A stretch of DNA of 64,000 nt from Microbacterium oleivorans (GCF_001644225.1 NZ_LSTV01000003.1:248001-312000), one strand, 5' to 3'. Shown: positions 11,118 to 19,923, counted from the first letter of the stretch. Notes: generated by a model from the letters alone, not told the origin. Program-made: numbers and translations.

Positions 11118-12089
11118 ATGTCCACCGATTCCGGCGACACTCCGTCATCCGCGACCGACCGCCGCGAGGCCGTGCGAGAGAAGGCGCAGCGCGTCCACGT
11201 CCGCCAGTCGCGCGCGCGGATCGCTCGTCGCATCTCGCTCGGCGTCCTGGCGACCGCGGCCGTCGCCGCTGTCGCGACCGTCGTCGTGTGGTCGGTCACC
11301 TCGACGATGGGCGGACGTGACCTGACCCCGAGCACCGCATCGTCGGACGGCTTCGCGGTCAGCGACGTCACGGGCGTCGCGGCGGACCAGGGCGCGATCG
11401 ACGAGAGCGCCGTCGAGGCGACCCCGGGGTCGGACAAGGCGGCGACGCCGGCACCGACGGCATCCGCCACCGCTGCTCCCGTCGACATCCGCGTCTACGT
11501 CGACTACCTCTCGCCGGGTGCGCGCGAATGGCAGCTCGCCAACGTCGATCAGCTCACCACGTGGGTGGACCAGGGAGCCGCGACGCTCAGCTACCACCCG
11601 GTGTCGATGCTCACGGCCAAGTCCAACGGCACGAAGTACTCGCTGCGCGCCGCCGCGGCGGCGGCCTGCGTCGCGACCCACGACGAGAGTGTCTTCTTCG
11701 CGTACAACACCGAGCTGCTCACGCGTCAGCCGGCGATGGACACCGACGGGTTCTCCGACGTCGAGCTCGCCGACCTGGCGCAGGCCGTCGGCGCGAGCGA
11801 CCCCGAGAAGCTGCGATCGTGCATCGAGGACGGCGACTTCATCGAGTGGGCGAAGGATGCCACGGAGCGCGCGATCGCGGGCATCCCCGACACCGACGGC
11901 CTGGAGCTCACCGGCACGCCGATGATCCTCGTCAACGGCCAGCCCTACATGGGTGCCCTGTCGGATGCCGCGGAGTTCTCGCAGTTCGTGCTCACGAGCG
12001 CGAGCGACGCGTTCTACACCGAGCAGACCCCGACCCCCACGCCGACGGCACCGGCGGAGACGCCGACGCCCACCGCGCCTGCGGAGTGA
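11118..12089 (+). CDS. Membrane-anchored DsbA-like thioredoxin-fold protein lacking the CxxC
   Basis: 323 residues: a charged N-terminus, one membrane helix at about 37-58, a Ser/Thr/Ala-rich spacer, a DsbA-like domain from about residue 122 and a tail of Thr-Pro repeats. Where family members read VDYxCPYC, this protein reads VDYLSPGAREW (128-138), so both catalytic Cys are replaced (Ser132 and Ala135). The other family landmarks remain (FFAYNTELL, IPDTDGLELTGTPMILVNG, including the cis-Pro region). Two Cys elsewhere do not form a CxxC. It probably acts as a binding or scaffold protein at the outer membrane face rather than as an oxidoreductase. The ATG has a weak GAGG upstream; TAACAT at 11050-11055 is a likely -10. 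Confidence 0.7.
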   Translation: MSTDSGDTPSSATDRREAVREKAQRVHVRQSRARIARRISLGVLATAAVAAVATVVVWSVTSTMGGRDLTPSTASSDGFAVSDVTGVAADQGAIDESAVEATPGSDKAATPAPTASATAAPVDIRVYVDYLSPGAREWQLANVDQLTTWVDQGAATLSYHPVSMLTAKSNGTKYSLRAAAAAACVATHDESVFFAYNTELLTRQPAMDTDGFSDVELADLAQAVGASDPEKLRSCIEDGDFIEWAKDATERAIAGIPDTDGLELTGTPMILVNGQPYMGALSDAAEFSQFVLTSASDAFYTEQTPTPTPTAPAETPTPTAPAE

Positions 12090-12119
12090 CCGGCGCGGCC
12101 CGGATAGACTGGGCCACCT

Positions 12120-12195
12120 GCCGGCTTGGCGCAATTGGTAGCGCACCGTACTTGTAATACGGGGGTTGCAGGTTCAAGTCCTGTAGCCGGCACCA
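12120..12195 (+). tRNA. tRNA-Thr (anticodon TGT)
   Basis: A complete 76-nt cloverleaf with encoded CCA. The acceptor stem GCCGGCT pairs with AGCCGGC. The anticodon arm is CCGTA-CTTGTAA-TACGG with anticodon TGT, and the T-arm contains GGTTCAAGTCC. It reads ACA codons (and possibly others by wobble). A TAGACT -10 box (12105-12110) precedes it by 9 nt, inside a small GGCCC/GGGCC hairpin that may also end the upstream transcript. Confidence 0.96.
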
Positions 12196-12205
12196 TCAAG
12201 CCCCG

Positions 12206-12237
12206 ACCCGTACTTGTCATACGGGGATGCAGGTTCA
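12206..12237 (+). repeat. Degenerate partial copy of the tRNA-Thr core
   Basis: Bases 12208-12237 repeat tRNA-Thr bases 12146-12176 (anticodon arm through the T-loop) at 28 of 31 aligned positions, with two mismatches and one deletion. The copied anticodon stem-loop can still pair, but the acceptor and D-arm parts are missing. A direct repeat of part of a tRNA gene just beside it is what site-specific integration at a tRNA leaves behind. Here it abuts a single unrecognised gene. Confidence 0.8.
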
Positions 12238-12798
12238 TTGCGCTTCTGCGCTGAGCCGCTCCGCGTCGCGCTCGACGAGCCACGACCACAGTTGTTTGCG
12301 GAGCTGTGAGAGAGCGCCCTGTGATCCCCACGGAACCCGCAGGAGCATGTGGGCGGTGGCGACGTCGATCCAGAATCCGACCGTTCCCGGTTCCCAGATG
12401 CTGTGCTCGATGGGCCGCGGGCGTGCAGCGACATCGACGGCGGCGGCTTCCGTGGTGGCCGTGAAGGACCACAGTGCGACGGGCAGGAACGAGGCAGGCT
12501 CCACGTGTACGACGTCAGCGTGGCGCTGAGGAGAGCCGTTCGAAAGCTCCCGCAGATCCGCCGGCCAGTCGCGCAGATCGTCTTCATCGGTGACATCCGT
12601 CCAGCGCTCGATCGCCTCGGCGAGAGCGACTGCAGTCCGCGGGCCCAGGCGGAAACCGAACCAGCCCACAGTCGCCTGCGGGCCTGCGACGAACCAGGCC
12701 CGACGGGCGAGCGCCCAAACCTCGGCCGCCTCGTCGTCATGCCACGGCTGTTGCGCCGCCGCCGGCACGAAGAGGTGGATCTGCCAATCGTGCGTCAT
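12235..12798 (-). CDS. Hypothetical protein beside the tRNA-Thr repeat
   Basis: 187 residues that I do not recognise. The sequence is Trp-rich, acidic and soluble-looking, with no signal peptide or membrane helix. Phrases such as [16 protein letters not shown] acidic turns and [20 protein letters not shown] suggest a compact cytoplasmic fold. The ATG at 12796-12798 has no clear ribosome-binding site. The stop codon TGA (12235-12237) is supplied by the tRNA-like repeat. Base composition looks less GC-rich than the neighbours, and the gene runs against its flanks, so recent acquisition is plausible. Confidence 0.6.
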   Translation of the reverse strand: MTHDWQIHLFVPAAAQQPWHDDEAAEVWALARRAWFVAGPQATVGWFGFRLGPRTAVALAEAIERWTDVTDEDDLRDWPADLRELSNGSPQRHADVVHVEPASFLPVALWSFTATTEAAAVDVAARPRPIEHSIWEPGTVGFWIDVATAHMLLRVPWGSQGALSQLRKQLWSWLVERDAERLSAEAQ

Positions 12799-12873
12799 GA
12801 CCGCGCGACGATCCTGCTCATGTCACGACGAGAACGCGTGCGGGTGGATGCGGGGTGATGCGGAACATGGCGC

Positions 12874-14154
12874 CTACGCCACCGGAGCCTCGGTCTCGCG
12901 AGGCGTGACGCGGACCTCCGCGATGCGCCGGCGGTCCATGGCGGTCACCTGGATCGTCGCGCCGTCGACGTCGATCGTGTCGCCCACGACCGCGAGGCGA
13001 CCGAGCTGCTCGGTCACGAATCCGGCGACCGTGTCCGAGGCGCCGCGGGGGAGCGTGATCCCCGTCGCCTCGGAGAAGTCCTGCAGGTTGAGGCGCCCGT
13101 CGATGATCTCGCGATCACCCACGGGGGCGACTGCGTCGTCGTACTCGTCGAAGATCTCACCGACGACCTCCTCCACGAGGTCCTCGAGGGTCACGATGCC
13201 GTCCGTACCGCCGTACTCGTCGACGACGACCGCGATCTGGTGCCCTTCCGCCCGCATCTTCGTCAGCGTCGGGAGGACGCGCGCCGTCGACGGGAAGTAG
13301 GGGATCGGTCGCACGATGCTGGACAGGGGGGCCGCCGCATCCGCCGCCGCCTCGAACAGGTCCCGGACGTGCACGAAGCCGACGATGTCGTCGATGGACG
13401 TGTCGGCGACGGGGTACCGCGAGAACGGCAATTCGTGCACCGCGGAGATGGCCTCGCCGATCGTCGCGCTGTCGTCGAGGGAGGTGACGTCGGGGCGCGG
13501 CCGCATGACCTCGCTCAGCTGACGCTCGCGCAGCGAGAGGACGTCCTCCAGGATGCGTCGCTCGTCCTCGGGGAGACCCTCGTGGCTCGCGACGATGTCG
13601 CGGACCTCCTCGTCGGTGAGCTCCTCGCCGGTCTTGTGCGGGTCGCCGCCAAGCAGACGCACGAGGGCGTTCGTCGACACTGACAGCAACCAGATGACCG
13701 GTCGCATGACCTTCGCGAACCCGTCGAGGACAGGCGCGACGACGTAGGCGAACTGGGCGTTCCGCTGGATGGCGAGCCGCTTCGGCACGAGTTCCCCGAG
13801 CACGAGCGACAGGTAGGCGATCAGCAACGTGAGAATCAGCGTCGCGATCGTCAGGGCCAGTCCCGGGTCGGCGCCCCAGGATTCGATGAGCGGCGCCACC
13901 GACGGTGCGATGGAGGTCGCACCGTAGGCGGCGGATGCGAACCCCGCCACCGTGACGCCGATCTGCACCGCGGAGAGGAACGTATTGGGGTTCCGGGCGA
14001 GGCCCGCGACCTTCTCGCCGCGCTTTCCGCGCGCGGAGATCGCGTTGATCTGGCTCTCCCGCAGGGTCACCAGCGCCATCTCGGTCGCCGCGAACACCCC
14101 GCCCACCAGGACGAACACCACGACGAGGGCGATGTTCAGTGCCAGATCGTTCAT
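12874..14154 (-). CDS. CNNM/HlyC-CorC family membrane protein with CBS domains
   Basis: 426 residues with the standard four-part layout. A DUF21/CNNM transmembrane domain occupies about 1-190 ([19 protein letters not shown] near the start), followed by two CBS domains ([10 protein letters not shown] and [22 protein letters not shown]). A C-terminal CorC_HlyC domain follows, after [23 protein letters not shown]. The family transports or senses Mg2+ and other divalent cations; the hemolysin label is historical. GGAG lies about 8 nt before the ATG, and TAGGAT (complement of 14194-14199) is a candidate -10. Confidence 0.88.
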   Translation of the reverse strand: MNDLALNIALVVVFVLVGGVFAATEMALVTLRESQINAISARGKRGEKVAGLARNPNTFLSAVQIGVTVAGFASAAYGATSIAPSVAPLIESWGADPGLALTIATLILTLLIAYLSLVLGELVPKRLAIQRNAQFAYVVAPVLDGFAKVMRPVIWLLSVSTNALVRLLGGDPHKTGEELTDEEVRDIVASHEGLPEDERRILEDVLSLRERQLSEVMRPRPDVTSLDDSATIGEAISAVHELPFSRYPVADTSIDDIVGFVHVRDLFEAAADAAAPLSSIVRPIPYFPSTARVLPTLTKMRAEGHQIAVVVDEYGGTDGIVTLEDLVEEVVGEIFDEYDDAVAPVGDREIIDGRLNLQDFSEATGITLPRGASDTVAGFVTEQLGRLAVVGDTIDVDGATIQVTAMDRRRIAEVRVTPRETEAPVA

Positions 14155-14216
14155 CGGATCACTCCGACGGGTCCGGTCTCATCGGTGGGCGGGATCCTAT
14201 GATCGCTGTCCATCGG

Positions 14217-15254
14217 TCAGCGGTGCTCCTTCGTCTCTGCGGGGGAGGGGGTCGTGGTCGGTGCGCCGGCGGCGAGCTCGCGGTCTCGGTCGCGACGCGT
14301 CTTGGCGAGGCTCGCCACCGTGGCCACGACGATAGTGGCCGCGATGAACAGGAGCGAGAACCAGATCGGGATCTCGGGAGCCCACAGCATCGGCTCGCCC
14401 CCGTTGATGAACGGCAGCTCGTTGACATGCATCGCGTGCAGCACGAGCTTGACACCGATGAAGGCGAGGATGACGGCCAGGCCCTGCGCGAGGTAGACGA
14501 GACGCTCGAGCAGACCGCCGATGAGGAAGTACAGCTGACGCAGGCCCATGAGCGCGAACGCGTTCGCGGTGAACACGATGTACGCCTCGTTCGTGAGGCC
14601 GTAGATCGCGGGGATCGAGTCGACCGCGAAGATGAGGTCGACGAAGCCGATCGCGATGATCACGAGCAGCATCGGGGTGACGAACCTCTTACCGGCCTTC
14701 TTCACCGTGAGCTTGTCACCGTTGTACTCGTCGCTGACGGGCAGGACGCGGCGGACGAACTGCATGAACTTGCCGTTGGCCGGGTCGGACTCACCGTGCG
14801 CGAACGCCTGACGATAGGCGAGGAACAGCAGCAGCGCGCCGAAGACGTAGAAGATCCACGAGAAGTTCTCGATGAGGGCGGCGCCGACGGCGATGAACGC
14901 ACCGCGCATGATGAGCGCGATGACGATGCCGATCATCAGGACCTTCTGCTGGTACTTCTTCGGCACCGCGAACCCGGTCATGACGATGAGGAATACGAAG
15001 AGGTTGTCGATCGACAGCGCCTTCTCGGTCAGGTACCCGGCGAAGTACTCGCCCGAGTACACCCAGCCCCATCCCGGGATGAGGCCGATGACGACACCGA
15101 AGATCAGCGCGAGACCGATGTAGAAGGCGGACCAGCGCGCCGACTCGCCGATCGACGGCTCGTGCGGCTTGCGGACGTGCGCGAAGAATTCGTAGACGAA
15201 GAAGGCGATCGTGACGGCGATCGTGATGCCCCAGACGAGAGGGGTGATTTCCAC
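14217..15254 (-). CDS. TerC family integral membrane protein (probable Mn2+ exporter)
   Basis: 345 residues from GTG 15252-15254, which follows TGAGGAG at good spacing; an ATG 16 codons upstream has no ribosome site. There are nine or so hydrophobic helices, with the family's acidic membrane motifs SIDNLFVFLIV and FAVDSIPAIYGLT, whose Asp residues are thought to bind metal. The length matches TerC/Alx proteins, which export manganese and are tied to tellurite resistance or metallation of secreted proteins. The gene follows a roughly 140-nt leader with riboswitch-like features. The downstream end lies 62 bases from the CNNM gene on the same strand. Confidence 0.88.
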   Translation of the reverse strand: MEITPLVWGITIAVTIAFFVYEFFAHVRKPHEPSIGESARWSAFYIGLALIFGVVIGLIPGWGWVYSGEYFAGYLTEKALSIDNLFVFLIVMTGFAVPKKYQQKVLMIGIVIALIMRGAFIAVGAALIENFSWIFYVFGALLLFLAYRQAFAHGESDPANGKFMQFVRRVLPVSDEYNGDKLTVKKAGKRFVTPMLLVIIAIGFVDLIFAVDSIPAIYGLTNEAYIVFTANAFALMGLRQLYFLIGGLLERLVYLAQGLAVILAFIGVKLVLHAMHVNELPFINGGEPMLWAPEIPIWFSLLFIAATIVVATVASLAKTRRDRDRELAAGAPTTTPSPAETKEHR

Positions 15255-15400
15255 AGGAGTCTCCTCAATGGCGTGATGAAAGGACGCCAGAGTCTTCTCC
15301 ATCCCGATTGATCGGGACCGGTGGTCCGGGATGCACCTTCACATCCGTAATGACGAACCGACCGTCGTGGAGTACTCCCCCTGGGGCTCAAAATGTTACG
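15255..15400 (-). promoter_or_regulatory. Candidate yybP-ykoY (Mn2+) riboswitch leader of terC
   Basis: On the minus strand a TAACAT -10-like box (near 15402-15407) is followed by about 140 untranslated bases. They contain GGGGGAGTAC (complement of about 15372-15381) and, further on, GGAGAAGACTC. Both resemble the two conserved strands of the yybP-ykoY manganese riboswitch core (GGGGAGUA and GCAAGAC). That riboswitch class commonly precedes terC/alx genes. Pairing of the outer stem is only partly convincing by eye. Confidence 0.45.
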
Positions 15401-15447
15401 GGATCGGCGCGGGCAAAACTGACAATTGCCTGACGCGGCCGAGCGTG

Positions 15448-16350
15448 CTAGCCGCGGGATGGTTCCTTGAGATCGTCGCTCGCGTACGGCGCCGGCGCCG
15501 GCGCGTGCGCATACGGGATGAACCAGCTCGCGAAGTCGAGCGGAGGAGTCGCGGCGGCGGCATCCTGCTTGCTCGACGCATCCTGATCGACGAAGAGGGA
15601 TTCCGCATCGAGGTCCTGGAACAGCACGGTGTCCAGGTGCTCCCGCCAGCCCTCCGGCAGGTCCCCGGTGAGGCGTTCGGCGCTGCGCGCCGCCTCGTCG
15701 AGCACGAGCTTCAGCGCCAGCTCGTGGGCGACGGTGGGAGGGTACACGGGTGAGGCGCTGAGCCGGGAGGTGACCTCGATCGTGGCGGCGAGGAACTTCT
15801 GCGCGAACGCCCGGTCGTAGTGCGTGGCGTACTGCGGAGGCAGCTGTGAGATCACATGCGTCTCCCGCCAGGCGGATCGGTCGTCGGCCGCGTCCGCGAG
15901 CTGCCGGACGTCGTCGAAGAGGCAGTCGACGACCAGGACCGAGGCGTTCCAGACGAGACCTTTGATGATCGTCCGCTGACGCAGCTCGGATGCCGTGGCC
16001 TCACTCGTCGAACCGCCGAAGAGCTCGTCGAGCGCCCAGTCGATGCCGGCCAGGCGCGCGCCGGCCCGGGCGACCCGCGCGGTGTCCGACGAGCCCTCGG
16101 GAAGGGTCCCCGACGTGCCCTGCCACTCCGAGTCCACGATCGACGAGCTCGTGGACGCGATCCGCACCAGGTGCTGCGCGCCGTCGGCCACCGACACCTC
16201 GATCAGCGACAGCAGCGCGTCCTCGGCATCCATCGACGACGCGGACATGCGTGACGCGTCATCCATGCCGCCGACGAGGTCGTCGGGGTGCGCGCAGACG
16301 AGGTCGAGATCGATACGGACCGCCGCGCGGTAGCGGGGAACGGGTGCCAT
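15448..16350 (-). CDS. Conserved hypothetical cytoplasmic protein, unrecognised
   Basis: 300 residues from ATG 16348-16350, placed 6 nt after a TACGAT -10 box, so probably leaderless. I recognise no domain. The protein lacks membrane helices and a signal peptide. It contains an N-terminal beta-rich stretch (YRAAVRIDLDLVCAHPDDLVGG), a middle segment rich in Ser/Thr, a helical C-terminal half (YDRAFAQKFLAATIEVTSRL) and an Ala/Pro-rich tail. It stands alone between the terC leader and an S9 peptidase gene, both on the same strand. Confidence 0.65.
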   Translation of the reverse strand: MAPVPRYRAAVRIDLDLVCAHPDDLVGGMDDASRMSASSMDAEDALLSLIEVSVADGAQHLVRIASTSSSIVDSEWQGTSGTLPEGSSDTARVARAGARLAGIDWALDELFGGSTSEATASELRQRTIIKGLVWNASVLVVDCLFDDVRQLADAADDRSAWRETHVISQLPPQYATHYDRAFAQKFLAATIEVTSRLSASPVYPPTVAHELALKLVLDEAARSAERLTGDLPEGWREHLDTVLFQDLDAESLFVDQDASSKQDAAAATPPLDFASWFIPYAHAPAPAPYASDDLKEPSRG

Positions 16351-16356
16351 GGGGGC

Positions 16357-16362
16357 ATCGTA
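16357..16362 (-). promoter_or_regulatory. -10 box for the 300-residue hypothetical gene
   Basis: TACGAT read on the minus strand ends 6 nt before the ATG at 16348-16350. Confidence 0.5.
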
Positions 16363-16384
16363 CCCACGGCCCCGCTTACAAGTG

Positions 16385-18499
16385 TCAGTCCGCGTCGGCC
16401 AGTCCCAGGACGTCGAGGAGCCAGGCGAGCTCGAACGCGCGCTCGCGCCACGAGTTGTACCGTCCGCTGACACCACCGTGCCCCGCCACCATCTCGCACT
16501 TGAGCAACGCGTCGGCACCGACCTCGCGCAGGCGCGCGACCCACTTGGCGGGCTCGACGTAGAGCACCCGGGTGTCGTTGAGCGAGGTGACGGCGAGGAT
16601 GCGGGGGTACCGGACGCCCTCCTGCACGTTCTCGTAGGGGGTGTACGACTTCATGTAGGCGTAGACATCCGCGTCGTGCAGGGGGTCGCCCCACTCGTCC
16701 CACTCGATCACGGTGAGGGGCAGTGACGGGTCGAGGATCGTCGTCAGCGCGTCGACGAACGGGACGCCGGCGAGGACGCCCGCGAACAGGTCGGGGGCGA
16801 GGTTCGCCACGGCGCCCATGAGCAGACCGCCGGCGGAGCCGCCCTCCGCGACCAGGCGATCGGGGGAGGTGTACCCCTCGGCGACGAGGTGACGGCCGAC
16901 GGCGACGAAGTCCGTGAAGGTGTTCCGCTTGTGCAGCAGCTTGCCCTCCTCGTACCACTGGCGCCCCATCTCGCCACCGCCGCGGACGTGGGCGATCGCG
17001 AAGATCACGCCACGGTCCAGCATCGACAGGCGGGCGACCGAGAATCCGGGCTCGATGGAGTGCTCGTACGAGCCGTACCCGTAGAGGTGCAGAGGTCGGG
17101 GCGCTGCTCCCGGTTCGCCGAACGACCGTTTCCACACGAGAGAAACGGGGACGCGCGTGCCGTCGTCGGCGGTCGCCCAGACCCTTTCCTGACCGTAGTC
17201 GGCCGGGTCGTACCCGCCGAGGACCGGCTGGCTCTTGCGCCGCAGGAGCTCGCCCGTCGCCACGACGTAGTCGTACACCGTGCCGGGCGTCACGAACGAG
17301 GCGTAACCGAGACGGATGACAGGGGGCGCCCACTCCGACGATCCGCTCGCCCCGGCGGCGTACAGCGGCTCGTCGAAGGCGATCTCGGTGACCTCATCGG
17401 TGGCGTAGTCGAGGATGCCGACGCGCGCGAGGCCCTCGCGGCGGTACTCGACGACCGCCCAGTCGCGGTAGGCGGACGCGTCGAGCAACCGCCGACCCGG
17501 CTGGTGCGGCAGCACGACGTGCCGCTGCCCGGTGGGGTCGGATGCCGCCACCCGCACCAGCTCGAAGTCCAACGCGCCGTCGTTGTGGAGGATGTAGAGC
17601 ACGTCCTCCCCGTCGACCACTGCGTGGGTCAGCGAGTACTCGACGCCCTCGCGGCGCGGCCACACCGATCGGGGCTCCGCCGTGAGGTCGTCGGCCGGGA
17701 CGAGGAACTCCTCCGAGGTGATGGAGGACCCCACCCCGATGACGAGGAAGCGGTCGCTGCGCGTGAAGCCGGCGCCGACCCAGTACCGCTCGTCGGGTTC
17801 GGTGAAGATGACGCGGTCGGATGCGGCATCCGTCCCCACTTCGTGCAGCCAGACGGTGTCGGGTCGCCAGGCGTCGTCGACGGTCGTGTAGACGACGTGA
17901 CGGCCGTCGGGGGAGAAGACCGCGCCGGAGAAGGTGTTCTCGATGACGTCGGCGAGGTCGTCGCCGGTCACCAGGTCGCGGATGCGGAGGGTGTAGCGCT
18001 CGTCACCGGCGACGTCGACGGCGTAGAGCATCCGGGTGCCGTCGTTCGAGACGTCGAGGCTGCCGAGCGAGAAGAAGTCGTGGCCCTCGGCCTCGACGTT
18101 GCCGTCCAGGAGCACCTGCTCGCCGGGGACGTCGGTGTCGGGCGAGAGCACGGGCGGCGTCCAGTCCGCGACGTCCTCAATGGGGGCGCGGCAGTTGATG
18201 CCGTACTGCTTGCCCTCGACGGTGCGGCCGTAGTACCACCACTGCCCGCGGCGCGAGGGGACGGAGAGGTCGGTTTCGAGCGTGCGGCCCTTGATCTCCT
18301 CGAAGATCCGCTCGCGGAGGCCGGCGAGGTGCGCCGTACGGCTGTCGGTGTAGTCGTTCTCCGCCTCGAGGTGGCCGATGACGGTCTCGTCGTCTTTCGC
18401 GCGCAGCCACTCGTAGGGGTCCGAGACGTCGTCTCCGTGGTGCGTGCGGGTGAACGGGCGGCGGTCGGCGACGGGCGGTGTCACGGCTTCGGAGGTCAC
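16385..18499 (-). CDS. ptrB: S9 family peptidase (oligopeptidase B / protease II type)
   Basis: 704 residues: an N-terminal seven-bladed propeller (starting HGDDVSDPYEWLRA) followed by an alpha/beta-hydrolase domain. The nucleophile is Ser555 in EGGSAGG. The catalytic His lies in GHGGVSGRY near the C-terminus, and the Asp in SLNDTRVLY. Oligopeptidase B enzymes cut short peptides after basic residues in the cytoplasm. The oligopeptidase B-like VRGGGEMG segment is present, favouring it over prolyl oligopeptidase, although specificity is inferred. The GTG start lies 6 nt after TAGCGT. It is divergent from the phosphate transporter. Confidence 0.85.
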   Translation of the reverse strand: MTSEAVTPPVADRRPFTRTHHGDDVSDPYEWLRAKDDETVIGHLEAENDYTDSRTAHLAGLRERIFEEIKGRTLETDLSVPSRRGQWWYYGRTVEGKQYGINCRAPIEDVADWTPPVLSPDTDVPGEQVLLDGNVEAEGHDFFSLGSLDVSNDGTRMLYAVDVAGDERYTLRIRDLVTGDDLADVIENTFSGAVFSPDGRHVVYTTVDDAWRPDTVWLHEVGTDAASDRVIFTEPDERYWVGAGFTRSDRFLVIGVGSSITSEEFLVPADDLTAEPRSVWPRREGVEYSLTHAVVDGEDVLYILHNDGALDFELVRVAASDPTGQRHVVLPHQPGRRLLDASAYRDWAVVEYRREGLARVGILDYATDEVTEIAFDEPLYAAGASGSSEWAPPVIRLGYASFVTPGTVYDYVVATGELLRRKSQPVLGGYDPADYGQERVWATADDGTRVPVSLVWKRSFGEPGAAPRPLHLYGYGSYEHSIEPGFSVARLSMLDRGVIFAIAHVRGGGEMGRQWYEEGKLLHKRNTFTDFVAVGRHLVAEGYTSPDRLVAEGGSAGGLLMGAVANLAPDLFAGVLAGVPFVDALTTILDPSLPLTVIEWDEWGDPLHDADVYAYMKSYTPYENVQEGVRYPRILAVTSLNDTRVLYVEPAKWVARLREVGADALLKCEMVAGHGGVSGRYNSWRERAFELAWLLDVLGLADAD

Positions 18500-18505
18500 C
18501 CGACC

Positions 18506-18511
18506 ACGCTA
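18506..18511 (-). promoter_or_regulatory. -10 box for the leaderless S9 peptidase gene
   Basis: TAGCGT on the minus strand ends 6 nt before the GTG start at 18497-18499. Confidence 0.55.
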
Positions 18512-18577
18512 ACCGACCCTCGCGGGCGCGCGCGGGTTATGCCATGGCGGATCGTGTGCGAGGATTTCCCAGGCCCG

Positions 18578-18606
18578 ATTGAACCCCTGGTGACGTCTGG
18601 GTGAAC
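18578..18606. promoter_or_regulatory. PHO-box-like triple direct repeat
   Basis: Three 7-mers recur at an exact 11-base period. Read on the minus strand they are GTTCACC, CGTCACC and GTTCAAT. The Streptomyces PHO box, bound by the phosphate regulator PhoP, is made of 11-nt direct repeats with core GTTCACC. The repeats sit between the divergent S9 peptidase and PiT genes and overlap a possible but less likely upstream start of pit. A phosphate transporter next door makes phosphate control likely; orientation relative to pit is reversed from the usual Streptomyces case. Confidence 0.6.
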
Positions 18607-18669
18607 TTTTCGTTCGCAACGCCGATCGCCGCGGCACCCGTTCCCCCGATTCCCGACGGAAAGCGAACT

Positions 18670-19923
18670 GTGGAGACCGCAGCACTCATCGTCGTCCTGG
18701 TCATCGCACTGGCACTCTTCTTCGACTTCACCAACGGCTTCCACGACACGGCGAACGCGATGGCGACACCCATCGCGACGGGCGCACTCAAGCCCAAGGT
18801 CGCGGTACTCCTGGCCGCCATCCTCAACCTCGTCGGCGCATTCCTGTCGACCGAGGTCGCCAAGACGATCTCGGGCGGCATGATCCGCGAGGATCAGCTC
18901 TCGCCCTCGATCTTCCCCGCGATCATCTTCGCGGGGTTGATCGGCGCCATCACGTGGAACATGCTCACCTGGCTGCTCGGCCTTCCCTCGAGCTCCTCGC
19001 ACGCACTCTTCGGCGGCCTCATCGGGGCGACGATCGTCGGCGCGTCCGTCAGCGCGATCAACGTCGGTGTCGTCCTGTCCAAGGTCGTGCTCCCCGCCCT
19101 CATCGCCCCCCTCACGGCCGGCATCATCGCCTTCGCCGCCACGAAGATCGCCTACGCCGTCACCCGCCGCTACGACAACAAGCCGGACGGCCGCGACGGC
19201 TTCCGCTGGGGTCAGATCTTCACGTCGTCGCTCGTCGCCCTCGCGCACGGCACCAACGACGCGCAGAAGACGATGGGCGTCATCACCCTCGCCCTCATCA
19301 CGGTCGGCTGGCAGACGCAGTCCGAGCCCGAGCTCTGGGTCATCTTCGCCTGCGCGTTCACGATCGCTCTCGGCACGTACATGGGCGGGTGGCGCATCAT
19401 CCGCACGCTCGGCAAGGGCCTCACCGACGTCAAGCCCGCGCAGGGCTTCTCGGCGGAGGCATCCACCGCGTCGACGATCCTCGCCTCGAGCGCGCTCGGC
19501 TTCGCCCTGTCGACGACGCAGGTGGCCTCGGGGTCCGTGATCGGCTCGGGCCTCGGTCGTCGTGGGTCGAGCGTGCGCTGGCGCACCGTCGGGCGCATCA
19601 CGGTCGGGTGGGTCCTCACCCTTCCGGCCGCCGGCATCGTCGGCGCACTGGCCGCCCTCCTCATCGTCGGACTCGAGAACCTCTTCGGCGAGGGACCGGG
19701 TGAGCTGATCGGCGTCATCATCGGCGCCGTCGTGGCCGTCGCCGTCGTGCTCGCGATCTTCCTGCGGTCCCGACGCAACGAGGTCACCGCGGCGAACGCG
19801 ATGAGCAGCGAGGTGGCCGACTCGGGTGCCGCCGTCGATCTCACGGAGGAGCCGCCCCCCACACGCCGTCAGCAGCGCGTCGCGCAGTCCGCTGCCGCAT
19901 CCGACGAGGAGGGAACCCGATGA
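18670..19923 (+). CDS. pit: Low-affinity inorganic phosphate transporter, PiT family
   Basis: 417 residues from GTG 18670, which follows GGAAAG by 5 nt; an in-frame GTG at 18601 would add 23 residues but lies within the PHO-box-like repeat. The PiT signature occurs twice: FDFTNGFHDTANAMATPIATG near the N-terminus and LAHGTNDAQKTMGVI in the middle. There are about ten membrane helices. PiT proteins import phosphate as a metal-phosphate complex with protons. The stop overlaps the next gene (ATGA), so the two are cotranslated. Confidence 0.92.
   Translation: METAALIVVLVIALALFFDFTNGFHDTANAMATPIATGALKPKVAVLLAAILNLVGAFLSTEVAKTISGGMIREDQLSPSIFPAIIFAGLIGAITWNMLTWLLGLPSSSSHALFGGLIGATIVGASVSAINVGVVLSKVVLPALIAPLTAGIIAFAATKIAYAVTRRYDNKPDGRDGFRWGQIFTSSLVALAHGTNDAQKTMGVITLALITVGWQTQSEPELWVIFACAFTIALGTYMGGWRIIRTLGKGLTDVKPAQGFSAEASTASTILASSALGFALSTTQVASGSVIGSGLGRRGSSVRWRTVGRITVGWVLTLPAAGIVGALAALLIVGLENLFGEGPGELIGVIIGAVVAVAVVLAIFLRSRRNEVTAANAMSSEVADSGAAVDLTEEPPPTRRQQRVAQSAAASDEEGTR

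Noticed and set aside
11062..11325. A leaderless 87-codon ORF starting at GTG 11062, 6 nt after TAACAT
   Set aside because: The spacing fits the leaderless pattern, but the peptide is Arg/Pro/Ser-rich shadow sequence overlapping the DsbA-like gene. The box more likely gives a 56-nt leader to that gene.
12799..12873. A further tRNA or small gene in the gap before the CNNM gene
   Set aside because: No cloverleaf, coding frame or inverted repeat could be made out.
18601..18669. Start of pit at GTG 18601
   Set aside because: It lies inside the 11-bp PHO-like repeats and has no ribosome site, whereas GTG 18670 has GGAAAG at good spacing.
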